Below are positions 44,154 through 54,430 of a stretch of DNA of 64,000 nt, one piece after another. Made by a program: the position numbers and the translations under genes. The DNA is from Candidatus Omnitrophota bacterium (GTDB taxonomy: Bacteria; Omnitrophota; Gorgyraeia; Zapsychrales; Zapsychraceae). The notes beneath the pieces are model-generated. The model searched no databases, was not told the origin of the DNA, and was given only the letters and a program-made list of their open reading frames with translations. The stretch lies in assembly GCA_020632495.1 (NCBI GenBank), contig JACKFL010000006.1, positions 1,364,001-1,428,000 of the forward strand, read 5' to 3'. The first letter of the stretch is position 1; every line of letters begins with the position of its first letter.

Positions 44154-45974
44154 ATGACAAAGAAGCCGTTCAACCCCAGTTTTAATACACCCCCCGAACT
44201 CTACTGCAAGGAAGAATCCAACAAACTCAGGCAATCCGGACTGACGAATTCATCGCTCTACGATGAGTTTCGCGACACGGCCACCGCCGATCTGGTGTGG
44301 GAATCCGATATGATCGCAAAGTCAGCCGGCATCCACCTGGAATTCGACCGTTCACTCAAACGAGCTCAAAAAGACTGGTTCTTCATGATTCGCATGACCA
44401 ATCCCGGCGGCGGCCCCCTCAACAGGCAACAGTGGCAAACCATTGATGATCTCTCCGAACGGTTCTGTCAGGACCCGAACGGTCTGCCTTCGTTGCGAAT
44501 CACAACCCGGCAAACGTTTCAATTCCATTGGATCCGCAAGGCCGACGTGGTGCCCCTGGTTCAATCCCTGGCCCTATCCGGTTTTTACACACTGAACGCC
44601 TGCGGGGATAATATCCCCAATGTCACCGCCTGTCCCTTATCCCGCTTCAGTCCCGTTTTTAACGCGGCCGATTGGGCGCGCCGGATCAACAGTTACTTCC
44701 GATTGCCGACGGAACCCTTTCTGCGCATCTTTGCGATCGACCCGGCTCTGGGGCCTTCTCCGTCGCCATCCTTTGCCTACGGACCCAATCTCCTGAACCG
44801 AAAATTCAAGATCGGCATAAGCTGCTTGTTGCACACTCCCTCCGGACTCGTAGCGGATAATTGCGTCGAGGTGCGCACGCATGATGTAGGGGTTGTCCCG
44901 TTCGTGGAAAATAATAAAATCGAGGGATTGCAGATATACATTGGCGGCGGGCAGGCGGAACGTAACGGGAAACCCGGCGCGGCAGTCTTCAGCCAACCCC
45001 TGACGGTGGTCCCGGAATCCCGACTCCTGGAAACACTGGACGCCGTGGTGCAGGTCCATCAAAAATGGGGTGACCGGCAAAACCGGCACTGGTCCCGTCT
45101 CAAATACGTCGTCCTCAACAAGGGCGTTGCCTGGTATCGCGAACAGGTCTCGTCACTGCTGGGAGCCCCCGTCTGCGAACCGGTCCCGGACCTGGATTGC
45201 GGCGACCGCCACCTCCATCACGGCTGGCAAGGGCAAGCCGACACCGACAAATTTTCTTTCGGCGCGTTTATCGAAAACGGAAGGCTTTGCGACGACAGCC
45301 CCAACGGCCGGCTGAAGGCCATGGTCCGCACAACCATGGACCGCTTCGATGTGGAACTCGCGACGACTCCCAACCAGGACCTCATATTCTGCAACATCCC
45401 TGCGCAACAGCGGGATGAATTTGAAGACTGTCTGCAAAGTTTCGGATACGGAAAACGCAACGGGACTGCGTATTCGCTGCTGCGCAGGAAATCGGGGGCC
45501 TGCGTCGGGCTGAACACCTGCCGCATCGCTTATACCGACGCGGAGCGCTTTGAACCGGAATTGCTCGATGAACTGGAACGGCGCGGTTGGGGAGAACTTT
45601 CCGAATCGATCGGGATCACGGGATGCGAAGCGCAGTGTTTTCGGCCGGCAACGAAGTCGATCGGACTGGTGGGATTCGGTTGGAATCGCTATCAATTAAA
45701 GTTGTTCGGATCGGAGTCCGCCCGCCATCAGGGCCGGCCGCTGGTCTCCGATGATGGGCGGCATATGTATCTGCAGTCCATTGAACGTGAACGGGTGGCC
45801 GACGTGATCGACGCCCTGCTGCGTTGGTATCAATCGAACAAACGGCCCGCAGAAGACCTGGGCGCCTTCCACCGCCGGATGGGCAGCGATGCCATCATCG
45901 CGCATTTGAAAGTGGACCCCGCCACTTCCAGCCTGATGCGGCAAACCTACACGACCGAGTGTCTCATCGATTAG
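44154..45974 (+). CDS. Sirohaem-dependent sulfite/nitrite reductase, copy 2
   Basis: A 606-residue paralogue of the gene at 42227; the two align end to end without gaps as far as I can follow and share well over half their residues. Cysteines are C450, C456 (CVGLNTC), C491 and C495 (GCEAQC), and the Arg/Lys contacts (TTRQTFQFHWI, LLNRKFKI) are kept. Surface segments differ, for example LGPSPSP against VRRPEQ. The ATG at 44154 corresponds to copy 1 MPKK. It has its own consensus promoter (44090-44117), so the copies can be regulated apart. Its stop codon overlaps the stop of the opposite-strand methyltransferase. Confidence 0.9.
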   Translation: MTKKPFNPSFNTPPELYCKEESNKLRQSGLTNSSLYDEFRDTATADLVWESDMIAKSAGIHLEFDRSLKRAQKDWFFMIRMTNPGGGPLNRQQWQTIDDLSERFCQDPNGLPSLRITTRQTFQFHWIRKADVVPLVQSLALSGFYTLNACGDNIPNVTACPLSRFSPVFNAADWARRINSYFRLPTEPFLRIFAIDPALGPSPSPSFAYGPNLLNRKFKIGISCLLHTPSGLVADNCVEVRTHDVGVVPFVENNKIEGLQIYIGGGQAERNGKPGAAVFSQPLTVVPESRLLETLDAVVQVHQKWGDRQNRHWSRLKYVVLNKGVAWYREQVSSLLGAPVCEPVPDLDCGDRHLHHGWQGQADTDKFSFGAFIENGRLCDDSPNGRLKAMVRTTMDRFDVELATTPNQDLIFCNIPAQQRDEFEDCLQSFGYGKRNGTAYSLLRRKSGACVGLNTCRIAYTDAERFEPELLDELERRGWGELSESIGITGCEAQCFRPATKSIGLVGFGWNRYQLKLFGSESARHQGRPLVSDDGRHMYLQSIERERVADVIDALLRWYQSNKRPAEDLGAFHRRMGSDAIIAHLKVDPATSSLMRQTYTTECLID

Positions 45975-46900
45975 TCTTTGCGCAGGAAAAAGGCGCCGAG
46001 GAAATTCTTTAAGGGATAGGCGTCAATCAGAGTGCTGTTTCCGTGCAGACGCAAACCTGAAGGGTCGACGACATCGTGGAAAAACTTCTCGCGGTAACCG
46101 AAGCGCAGACCTTTGTCGAAGACCAGCACCTCCCGCTCGTTATCGTAGTCCGTGGAAAAAGCGGCAATCCCGCCCGGTTTCAAGACACGGCCCAGCTCCC
46201 GCATCAGATTTTGCCGGTCCGGTGAGGTCAAATGTTCAATGACGCAAACTGAAAAGATACGCTCAAAATGATTGTCGGGAAACGGCAGCGGTTGCCCCGC
46301 GTCGCGATCGATGGCCCGGCATTCCCAACCCATCTTCTGCCCCACGTAATTCATGTTGTAGACGATCCCGCAGTTCCCCCAGTCGTTGTCGATAGACGTC
46401 ACTGAACAACCCTTGTCGGCCAGAAAAAAATTGAATGCCGTTGAGGCCCCGCCGATATCGAGAATGTTCTGCCCTTTTTGTACGTCAGCGTGCCGAAAAC
46501 ACCAGGCATTTTCCCAGGAATTCTTTTTCTCGGAGTACTCCGTGTACATCCGCGGAATGAACGAAGCGGCCGTCGACGTGTACCGCAGGTCTTTCGCATC
46601 GAGTTTCTTCTTTGTCGCCTCAATACCGGTGATAATTTCCTGAATCTCGGGCAGGGCGAGGTCTTCGTCCATCCACAGGGCGCTGCGGTTGATATGATCC
46701 GTGGGATTGGGGATTTCGCCTTCCACTTCCACGGTCCACTGCCCTTCACCCTCCGGGACAAAACCGACCGGTCCGATTTTCCGCGCCAGCCGCTCCATCT
46801 TCCGGGTCGCGGACTGCCGCTTCAATTTGCGGTATTTGAGATACAAGATGTAATAAAAGGGAATGTAGGGCGGGTACGTTTCCTGATGCGTTTTTTCCAT
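45971..46900 (-). CDS. SAM-dependent methyltransferase
   Basis: The 309-residue protein has a class I methyltransferase domain in its C-terminal half: motif I ILDIGGASTAFNFFL, the acidic SIDND end of strand two, CVIEHLTSP and VLKPGGIAAFST. The N-terminal 120 residues are charged and of unknown fold. No substrate can be named. It lies 18 bases downstream of the ferredoxin-NADP reductase gene and is probably co-transcribed with it. Confidence 0.82.
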   Translation of the reverse strand: MEKTHQETYPPYIPFYYILYLKYRKLKRQSATRKMERLARKIGPVGFVPEGEGQWTVEVEGEIPNPTDHINRSALWMDEDLALPEIQEIITGIEATKKKLDAKDLRYTSTAASFIPRMYTEYSEKKNSWENAWCFRHADVQKGQNILDIGGASTAFNFFLADKGCSVTSIDNDWGNCGIVYNMNYVGQKMGWECRAIDRDAGQPLPFPDNHFERIFSVCVIEHLTSPDRQNLMRELGRVLKPGGIAAFSTDYDNEREVLVFDKGLRFGYREKFFHDVVDPSGLRLHGNSTLIDAYPLKNFLGAFFLRKD

Positions 46901-46918
46901 AGTGTTGCTTGAATCTTT

Positions 46919-48304
46919 CTAAGATACGGCAGCCAGCATCTCATCGACGCTGACAAATTTTTCACGAATTTTACATGCCGCTTCGCCATTGGCGACTTCG
47001 GCGGCGTCAATTTTCTTCCAGTCCTCAAATCGGATATACCGGATATTGCGTGACGATAAATCCGCCTCCAGGGCCGCGGAGTCGGGCTGACTGCAGGGAA
47101 CCAGCGAGCCGATATCGGCCAATAAATTTCCCACCGTCTCCTCGGCATCCGGCTTGTTGGTCCCGATCACCCCGGACGGCCCGCGCTTGATCCATCCCGC
47201 AGTGTACAACCCCGTCACCGTCCGGCCATCGTCCTGAATCCGGCCGCCTTCATTGGGAAATACACCCCACTGCTCATGAAAAGGCACCCCCTCGATCGGC
47301 ACGCCGCGATACCCGACGCTGCGAAACAGGATGCCGCAGGGCATCACGGTTTTCTCCCCCGTCCCTTGCGCCTTCTGCTTACCGGGATCGCCGGTCAGCT
47401 CATTGCGTTCCAATTCCAGACGGGCAATCCGCTCTCCGCCGTCGGATAACAAGGCGGTCGGACTCTGAAAGAAATGTATATAAAACTTCTTGGCCGCGGA
47501 GCCGGGATCAAGGTCGCGGAAGCCGCTTAGTATTTCATAATTTTTCTTCTTCGGCGCGTTCTTGGGATCCTCCAACTCGGCCTGACTGGCCGGACTGAGG
47601 TTCAAATCATCCGGATTGGCAAATACCGGCACACAACTATCCAGTTCGCCGAACTCACGGATCTCCACCGGAGTGAACGCGGCTTGAGCGGGACCGCGCC
47701 GGCCGATCATATGCACTTCCTTAACGCGGCTCTCGGCAAGCGCCTCCAGCGCGTGCCGGGCGATATCCGTTTTGCTCAATTCGTCCACCGACTTGCATAA
47801 AATCCGCGAGACATCCATGGCCACGTTTCCCTGCCCGATAATCACCGCCACCTCCTGAGATAAATCAAACCGGCGGTCACGGTAATCAGGATGACCGTTG
47901 TACCAGGCCACAAACTCAGTGGCCGTGTAGCTTCCCGCCAAATCCTCGCCGTCAATTCCTAAACGCCGGTCGCTGGCGGCGCCGACCGTAAACAGAATCG
48001 CGTCGTAATACTTTCGCATATCCGCGACGGAGATATCCTCCCCGACGCCGACATTCCCGTAAAAGGAAACTTCGTCACGAGCGGCGGTCTTTTCGTAAAC
48101 CTTGATAACATTCTTGATTTTTTGGTGGTCCGGAGCGACTCCGTAACGGACAAGTCCGTAAGGGGCCGGGAGACGGTCAAACATATCAACCTTGACGTGA
48201 GCATCCGATTTGCACAGCGCTTCGGCCGCATAAAACCCGCTGGGGCCGCTACCGACAACCGCCACTCGCAGGGGCCGTTGTTCCGTACCAAGATCCGAGG
48301 GCAT
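46919..48304 (-). CDS. fprA: Ferredoxin-NADP+ reductase, FprA/adrenodoxin-reductase type
   Basis: The 461-residue flavoprotein has the FAD loop VVGSGPSGFYAAEAL and LVRYGVAPDHQ, the family-specific APDH stretch, then VIIGQGNVAMDVSRIL and HMIGRRGPAQAAFT for NADP binding. It matches mycobacterial FprA and mitochondrial adrenodoxin reductase. It moves electrons between NADPH and ferredoxin, so it could supply the sirohaem reductases. It has promoter 48348-48376 and a GGAAAGGAA ribosome site, and is divergent from the transhydrogenase. Confidence 0.93.
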   Translation of the reverse strand: MPSDLGTEQRPLRVAVVGSGPSGFYAAEALCKSDAHVKVDMFDRLPAPYGLVRYGVAPDHQKIKNVIKVYEKTAARDEVSFYGNVGVGEDISVADMRKYYDAILFTVGAASDRRLGIDGEDLAGSYTATEFVAWYNGHPDYRDRRFDLSQEVAVIIGQGNVAMDVSRILCKSVDELSKTDIARHALEALAESRVKEVHMIGRRGPAQAAFTPVEIREFGELDSCVPVFANPDDLNLSPASQAELEDPKNAPKKKNYEILSGFRDLDPGSAAKKFYIHFFQSPTALLSDGGERIARLELERNELTGDPGKQKAQGTGEKTVMPCGILFRSVGYRGVPIEGVPFHEQWGVFPNEGGRIQDDGRTVTGLYTAGWIKRGPSGVIGTNKPDAEETVGNLLADIGSLVPCSQPDSAALEADLSSRNIRYIRFEDWKKIDAAEVANGEAACKIREKFVSVDEMLAAVS

Positions 48305-48347
48305 AACCGTTCCTTTCCTATTTGGACAATCGGGCTGATGTTGTTCT

Positions 48348-48376
48348 ATCGTATACTGGGCCTAAAACCTTGTCAA
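48348..48376 (-). promoter_or_regulatory. Promoter of the ferredoxin-NADP reductase unit
   Basis: TTGACA (48371-48376) and TACGAT (48348-48353), 17 bases apart on the minus strand. It lies back to back with the transhydrogenase promoter in a 159-base gap. Confidence 0.7.
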
Positions 48377-48400
48377 CCTCCAAATCCCCCAAAAACCTCC

Positions 48401-48429
48401 TTGACTTATGTTAAAGCTTTGTTTATCCT
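48401..48429 (+). promoter_or_regulatory. Promoter of the transhydrogenase operon
   Basis: TTGACT (48401-48406) and TATCCT (48424-48429) with a 17-base spacer. The -35 boxes of the divergent units are only 24 bases apart, so a single factor could affect both. Confidence 0.65.
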
Positions 48430-48463
48430 GAGAACATACTAAGCAACCTCGCGGAGAAATTGG

Positions 48464-49600
48464 ATGTTAATTGGAATTCCTAAAGAAGTACACCCTGGGG
48501 AAACCCGCTCCCCCGTTATTCCCGCCACCATTTCACGACTGACAAAACAAGAAATTCCCGTTCAGGTCGAATCGTCTATCGGTGAGCATATCTATTGTTC
48601 GGACGGCGATTACAAAGAGGCCGGCGCCAAGGTGGTAGACCGCGAAACGCTCCTCTCCACTTCGGACATCGTGTTGCGCCTGCGCAAACCGCCTTTGGAA
48701 GAAATCGCGAAGCTTAAGGCCGGCGCGATCCATATCAGCTTTCTTGATCCCTTTAATGAAACGGAGCTGATTGATGAATTTGTGGCCCGCAAGATCAGCG
48801 CGATCAGCATGGAAATGATACCGCGTTCGACCTTTGCCCAAAAAATGGACGCGCTCAGCTCGCAGGCCAATCTGGCAGGCTATGTCACCGTCATTCTGGC
48901 CGCCGAACGCCTCAACAAAATCCTGCCGATGATGAATACTCCCGCCGGGACCATCTCCCCCGGGCATGTGTTCGTTATCGGCGCCGGGGTCGCGGGACTG
49001 CAGGCGATCGCCACCGCCAAACGCCTCGGCGCCCGCGTCGAGGCCTTTGACACCCGCCCCGTCGTCGAGGAGCAAGTGCAATCATTGGGGGCTAAATTCG
49101 TTAAGATCGATTTAGGCGACACCGGCCAGACTAAAGACGGATACGCGAAGGCCCTCACGGACGAACAACTCAAACTGCAGCGCGAAGGCATGGCCAAGGT
49201 CTGCGCCAAGTCCGACATCGTTATTACCACGGCCCAATTATTCGGCCGCAAGGCCCCCATTATCGTAACCAAGGACATGGTAGCCCAGATGAAACCCGGC
49301 AGCATCATTGTCGACATGGCGGTGGAATCCGGCGGCAATGTCGAGGGCTCCCGTCCCAATGAGGAAGTTGACGTCAACGGAGTCACGATTATTGGTCTGG
49401 GAAACCTTCCCGGCCGTGTTGCGGTGCATGCCAGCCAAATGTACTCGTCCAATCTGTTCAATTTTCTCGATACCTTTACCGACAAAGAATCCCGGGAATT
49501 CAAGTTGGACCTGGAGCACGAAATTATCAAGGGCTGTTTGATCACCCACAACGGTGAGCTGGTGAATGAAATGATCAAAAACTTCCGGAATAAAGGCTAA
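48464..49600 (+). CDS. pntAA: NAD(P) transhydrogenase subunit alpha 1 (NAD-binding)
   Basis: The 378-residue soluble domain I of proton-translocating transhydrogenase. The NAD loop VIGAGVAGLQAIATAKRLGA and the mobile-loop region are present; the start IGIPKEVHPGETRSP is typical of the PntA/alanine-dehydrogenase fold. GGAG lies eight bases before the ATG. It forms a three-gene transhydrogenase of the Rhodospirillum type with the next two genes. Confidence 0.95.
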   Translation: MLIGIPKEVHPGETRSPVIPATISRLTKQEIPVQVESSIGEHIYCSDGDYKEAGAKVVDRETLLSTSDIVLRLRKPPLEEIAKLKAGAIHISFLDPFNETELIDEFVARKISAISMEMIPRSTFAQKMDALSSQANLAGYVTVILAAERLNKILPMMNTPAGTISPGHVFVIGAGVAGLQAIATAKRLGARVEAFDTRPVVEEQVQSLGAKFVKIDLGDTGQTKDGYAKALTDEQLKLQREGMAKVCAKSDIVITTAQLFGRKAPIIVTKDMVAQMKPGSIIVDMAVESGGNVEGSRPNEEVDVNGVTIIGLGNLPGRVAVHASQMYSSNLFNFLDTFTDKESREFKLDLEHEIIKGCLITHNGELVNEMIKNFRNKG

Positions 49601-49603
49601 GTT

Positions 49604-49918
49604 ATGGATCCTCAAATTCTGGTCTACCTGTTTTTCGTACTGACACTCTCGATCTTTCTCGGGTTTGAGTTGATCTCCAAGGTCCCGGCGACTTTGCATA
49701 CTCCGCTGATGTCCGGCGCCAACGCCATTTCAGGGATCACTATCGTCGGCGCCATCTTGTCGGCGGGAGGCGAAGGCAACACCGGCAGTTATTGGCTGGG
49801 CGCGGCCGCAGTCTTCTTTGCCACCATCAACGTGATCGGCGGGTACTACGTGACGGATCGGATGCTGGGCATGTTCAAGAAGAAATCGTCCACGCAACCG
49901 GGAGGTGACTCGGCATGA
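49604..49918 (+). CDS. pntAB: NAD(P) transhydrogenase subunit alpha 2 (membrane)
   Basis: A 104-residue membrane protein with three to four helices, the N-terminal part of domain II. The motif SKVPATLHTPLMSGANAISGI (shown by its ends SKVPATLH and NAISGI) is conserved in this subunit. Its separation as a small gene is usual in three-subunit transhydrogenases. It starts three bases after pntAA and its stop overlaps pntB. Confidence 0.94.
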   Translation: MDPQILVYLFFVLTLSIFLGFELISKVPATLHTPLMSGANAISGITIVGAILSAGGEGNTGSYWLGAAAVFFATINVIGGYYVTDRMLGMFKKKSSTQPGGDSA

Positions 49919-51282
49919 GTGACGTCCTGATCAACTTCGCCTACATATTCTCCGCGGTCTTGTTTGTCTTCGGCCTTAAGATGCTCGGCTCACCGGCCAC
50001 GGCCCGCAAAGGCAACATCCTTTCGGCGGTCGGCATGGGATTAGCCATCGCGGCAGTTCTGCTCACCAAAGGTCTGAGTTTCCATTACATCCTGATCGCA
50101 GCGGCGGCCGGCGGGGCCATCGGCTTTTTTGCAGCCAAGCTCGTGGCGATGACAGCCATGCCGGAAATGGTCGCCCTGTTCAACGGCTCCGGTGGCATCG
50201 CCTCTTTGCTGGTGGGTTGGTCGGTCTATCACTATCAGCCGCACGGCGACATGCTCACCTCGATCACGACGATCCTCTCCGTTCTCATCGGCGGGGTGAC
50301 GTTTACCGGAAGCATCGTCGCATGGGGCAAACTCGCGGAAAAAATCTCCAGCAAACCGTTCCTCTATCCGGGACAACAGATCGTCAATTCCGTACTAATG
50401 CTCGGCGTACTTATAGGCGGCGCCGTGTTCTGTATGGATCCGGCCAACAATTATCCGATTTTTGTAGTCATTGTCCTGGCGTCACTGATCTTGGGTGTGA
50501 TGGTGGTAATCCCGATCGGCGGCGGGGATATGCCGGTCGTTATTTCCTTGCTGAACAGCTATTCGGGACTGGCGGCCTGTGCCGCCGGTTTTGTCATTCA
50601 AAACAATATCCTGATCGTGGCGGGATCCATGGTCGGAGCGGCCGGCATCATCCTCACGAATATCATGTGCAAGGCGATGAACCGTTCGCTGAACAACGTC
50701 CTCTTTTCCGGCTTCGGTTCCGGCACACAAAAGCAATCCAGCGGACCTCAGGGAGAGGCCAAACCGATCAGCGTCCAGGATGCCTATTACATCCTCGAGG
50801 CAGCCGGCTCAGTGGTTTTTGTTCCGGGATACGGGATGGCAGTGGCCCAGGCGCAGCACGTGGTCCGGGAACTCGGGGAAATCCTTGAGGAAAACGGCGC
50901 CGAGGTCAGCTACGCGATTCATCCGGTCGCGGGGCGCATGCCCGGACACATGAACGTCTTGCTGGCCGAGGCCAACGTCTCTTATGACAAACTCATTGAA
51001 ATGGACGTAATCAACCCCAACATGGAAAATATCGATGTCGCAGTGGTGATTGGGGCCAACGACGTGGTCAATCCGGCGGCCCGTCATGACGAAGGATCTC
51101 CCATTTACGGCATGCCGATTATTGACGTGGACAAGGCCAAGACCGTCTTCGTCCTGAAGCGCTCCATGAACCCCGGGTTTGCCGGCATCCAGAACGAACT
51201 CTTCTTCGCTGAAAATACGCGTATGGTCTTCGGCGACGCGAAAGAAACACTCTCCGGGCTTATCGCGGAATTCAAGGACTGA
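49915..51282 (+). CDS. pntB: NAD(P) transhydrogenase subunit beta
   Basis: The 455-residue protein has eight or nine helices (the proton channel) and the NADP-binding domain III, with VPGYGMAVAQAQHVV, the HPVAGRMPGHMNVLLAEA segment (shown in part: AGRMPGHMNV) and DVVIGAND-like VVIGANDVVNPAA. It uses the proton gradient to reduce NADP+ with NADH. NADPH made here can feed the neighbouring ferredoxin reductase. Confidence 0.95.
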   Translation: MSDVLINFAYIFSAVLFVFGLKMLGSPATARKGNILSAVGMGLAIAAVLLTKGLSFHYILIAAAAGGAIGFFAAKLVAMTAMPEMVALFNGSGGIASLLVGWSVYHYQPHGDMLTSITTILSVLIGGVTFTGSIVAWGKLAEKISSKPFLYPGQQIVNSVLMLGVLIGGAVFCMDPANNYPIFVVIVLASLILGVMVVIPIGGGDMPVVISLLNSYSGLAACAAGFVIQNNILIVAGSMVGAAGIILTNIMCKAMNRSLNNVLFSGFGSGTQKQSSGPQGEAKPISVQDAYYILEAAGSVVFVPGYGMAVAQAQHVVRELGEILEENGAEVSYAIHPVAGRMPGHMNVLLAEANVSYDKLIEMDVINPNMENIDVAVVIGANDVVNPAARHDEGSPIYGMPIIDVDKAKTVFVLKRSMNPGFAGIQNELFFAENTRMVFGDAKETLSGLIAEFKD

Positions 51283-51316
51283 TCCCTCATCGGTCCTGCG
51301 ATTAAGGCTTAAAAAT

Positions 51317-51694
51317 CTAAATGCGTTTTTTGGTGGTTTTACGGGTCGGCGCCGCGGTGCGCCGCTGGCGTTTGGCAGGCTTGATAAATTTCACCGCGAC
51401 GAGATACAACGCTCCCGGCTTGCGGGGCTCGCAGCGGACGACCTTGGCCGGTCCGTGGAAGATATCGAGGACACCTGACATCACCACATGGATGTCCAAC
51501 ACATCTCCGGCAGCATAGTTCTGATCACTGTAAAAAGAAATACCACCGATGCTCATATCTTCGGTGGTAGACAGGTAGGTGGATTTGTCGGCGGCCTTGC
51601 GGCGGGTTTGCTTGAGCTTGAATTCCACGCTCAGCACGCGCTTGGCGCGTACGTACTGTCGCCGTTCTATTCCTGTTTTTGCTTTTTTGACCAT
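51317..51694 (-). CDS. PilZ-domain protein with basic C-terminal tail
   Basis: A 125-residue PilZ-like protein with an Arg motif (ERRQYVR) and DMSIGGISF, separated by a longer insert than in the copy at 29081. The last 15 residues are Arg/Lys/Thr-rich. It is expected to bind cyclic di-GMP. It has its own promoter (51721-51749) and is therefore probably expressed independently of the fumC unit behind it. Confidence 0.82.
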   Translation of the reverse strand: MVKKAKTGIERRQYVRAKRVLSVEFKLKQTRRKAADKSTYLSTTEDMSIGGISFYSDQNYAAGDVLDIHVVMSGVLDIFHGPAKVVRCEPRKPGALYLVAVKFIKPAKRQRRTAAPTRKTTKKRI

Positions 51695-51720
51695 GGCTTT
51701 TATCCGGTTAAGGTCTTATT

Positions 51721-51749
51721 AGAATAAAACCTCGGACCCGCCCCGTCAA
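51721..51749 (-). promoter_or_regulatory. Promoter of the PilZ gene at 51317
   Basis: TTGACG (51744-51749) and TATTCT (51721-51726), 17 bases apart on the minus strand, within the 66-base gap before the gene. Confidence 0.6.
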
Positions 51750-51760
51750 GGTCGATCTCA

Positions 51761-52261
51761 TCAAAAATACGAACCCGGCAGCTGATACTCCAGCTTAAGC
51801 GGCCCCGGAGGCAGGCGGTCCGAAGCGTCCACTTCGTAGAGGATATTCTGGATCATGCACAGCCCCTGCTCTCCCTCATAACAATAGTAGACCCCGATCT
51901 TGGCATAAAAAGTCGGCGCGCTCAGTTTGCGGTTGACCACATAATCCGCCTGATTGGCCTCGATCTCATGCTGCCATAACAACCGGCCGTCGCTGCCGTA
52001 CAACGCGATGCTGGGATGAGCCTCGGCCAGCAATTTATGCTGTTCGGGAAAAATCAGGTTAAGCTGCAGCCTGGAGATATGCGACGGATAAGTGGCGGCC
52101 AGATGCAAACGCTCACCGATAAAGTTTGCCAAATCGAGCTGCTGCGCCTCCATTCCGCCGGAAACCATTGTCGGGGACAGCATCCGTCCCTTACCGGCAC
52201 ACCCCCCGCTCAGCAGTGTCAGCACGACCAGATTTAATGTCACGATTCCCGGGTATCGCAT
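51761..52261 (-). CDS. Lipoprotein of unknown function
   Basis: A 166-residue protein with a lipoprotein signal (LSGGC, lipidated C21). The mature part is soluble with mixed strands and a two-Cys segment (YYCYEGEQGLCMI). No known domain is recognised. It follows fumC by one base, so it is probably the last gene of the gltA-pepA-nfeD-slipin-fumC run. Confidence 0.7.
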   Translation of the reverse strand: MRYPGIVTLNLVVLTLLSGGCAGKGRMLSPTMVSGGMEAQQLDLANFIGERLHLAATYPSHISRLQLNLIFPEQHKLLAEAHPSIALYGSDGRLLWQHEIEANQADYVVNRKLSAPTFYAKIGVYYCYEGEQGLCMIQNILYEVDASDRLPPGPLKLEYQLPGSYF

Positions 52262-52262
52262 C

Positions 52263-53654
<1,392 letters not shown>

Positions 53655-53665
53655 GGCAAATCTCC

Positions 53666-54418
53666 TTACGGTTTGGGACTTCCCTGGTTTTGGAAGGCCT
53701 TAAAGATATCGATCGGAATCGGGAACAGCGTGGTGGTGTTTTGATCGCCGCCGATCTCGACAAGTGTTTGCAGATAACGTAACTGCAGCGCCATCGGCTG
53801 TTTCTGCATCATTTCGGCGGCCTGGCAAACCTTCTCGGCCGCCTCAAATTCACCTTCAGCAGCAATGACTTTCGCGCGTCGTTCCCGTTCAGCCTCTGCC
53901 TGGCGGGCCATGGCGCGGCGCAGATCTTCGGAAATATCGACGTGCTTGACTTCCACATTGGAAACCTTAATTCCCCACGGGTCGGTACTTTTGTCGAGAA
54001 TGGTCTGAAGCTTTTCGTTAATGATCTCCCGGTTCGTCAGCAGATCGTCGAAGTCCATCTCCCCTAAAACACTGCGCAGCGTCGTTTGCGCCATCTGGGA
54101 GGTGGCGTATTGATAGTTTTGAATCTCGACGATCGCCTTGATCGGATCGATCACCCGAAAATAGCATACCGCGTTCACCTTGGCCGACACATTGTCTTTG
54201 GTAATGATATCCTGCGGCGGGACATCTAGGGTGATGACGCGTGTGCTGACGATAATCGCCTTTTCAAACGGCCAGGCGATAAAGATGACTCCGGGACCGC
54301 GCGGCGCCTTCTGCACACGACCCAGGGTGAGAACCACAGCGCGTTCGTATTCATTGATGATCTTGATCCACATGAACAATAAAAATACGACAAATGCGAG
54401 GAAACCGATGAATCCCAT
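53666..54418 (-). CDS. Slipin/stomatin-family (SPFH) membrane protein
   Basis: A 250-residue protein with one N-terminal hydrophobic segment and an SPFH domain: YERAVVLTLGRVQKAPRGPG, VPPQDIITKDNVSAKVNA (by its ends) and the Ala/Glu-rich C-terminal coil AEAERERRAKVIAAEGEF. The family organises membrane microdomains. It pairs with the NfeD gene 12 bases upstream, a conserved pairing that identifies both. AAGGAGATGACATG decides the start. Confidence 0.94.
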   Translation of the reverse strand: MGFIGFLAFVVFLLFMWIKIINEYERAVVLTLGRVQKAPRGPGVIFIAWPFEKAIIVSTRVITLDVPPQDIITKDNVSAKVNAVCYFRVIDPIKAIVEIQNYQYATSQMAQTTLRSVLGEMDFDDLLTNREIINEKLQTILDKSTDPWGIKVSNVEVKHVDISEDLRRAMARQAEAERERRAKVIAAEGEFEAAEKVCQAAEMMQKQPMALQLRYLQTLVEIGGDQNTTTLFPIPIDIFKAFQNQGSPKP

Positions 54419-54430
54419 GTCATCTCCTTT

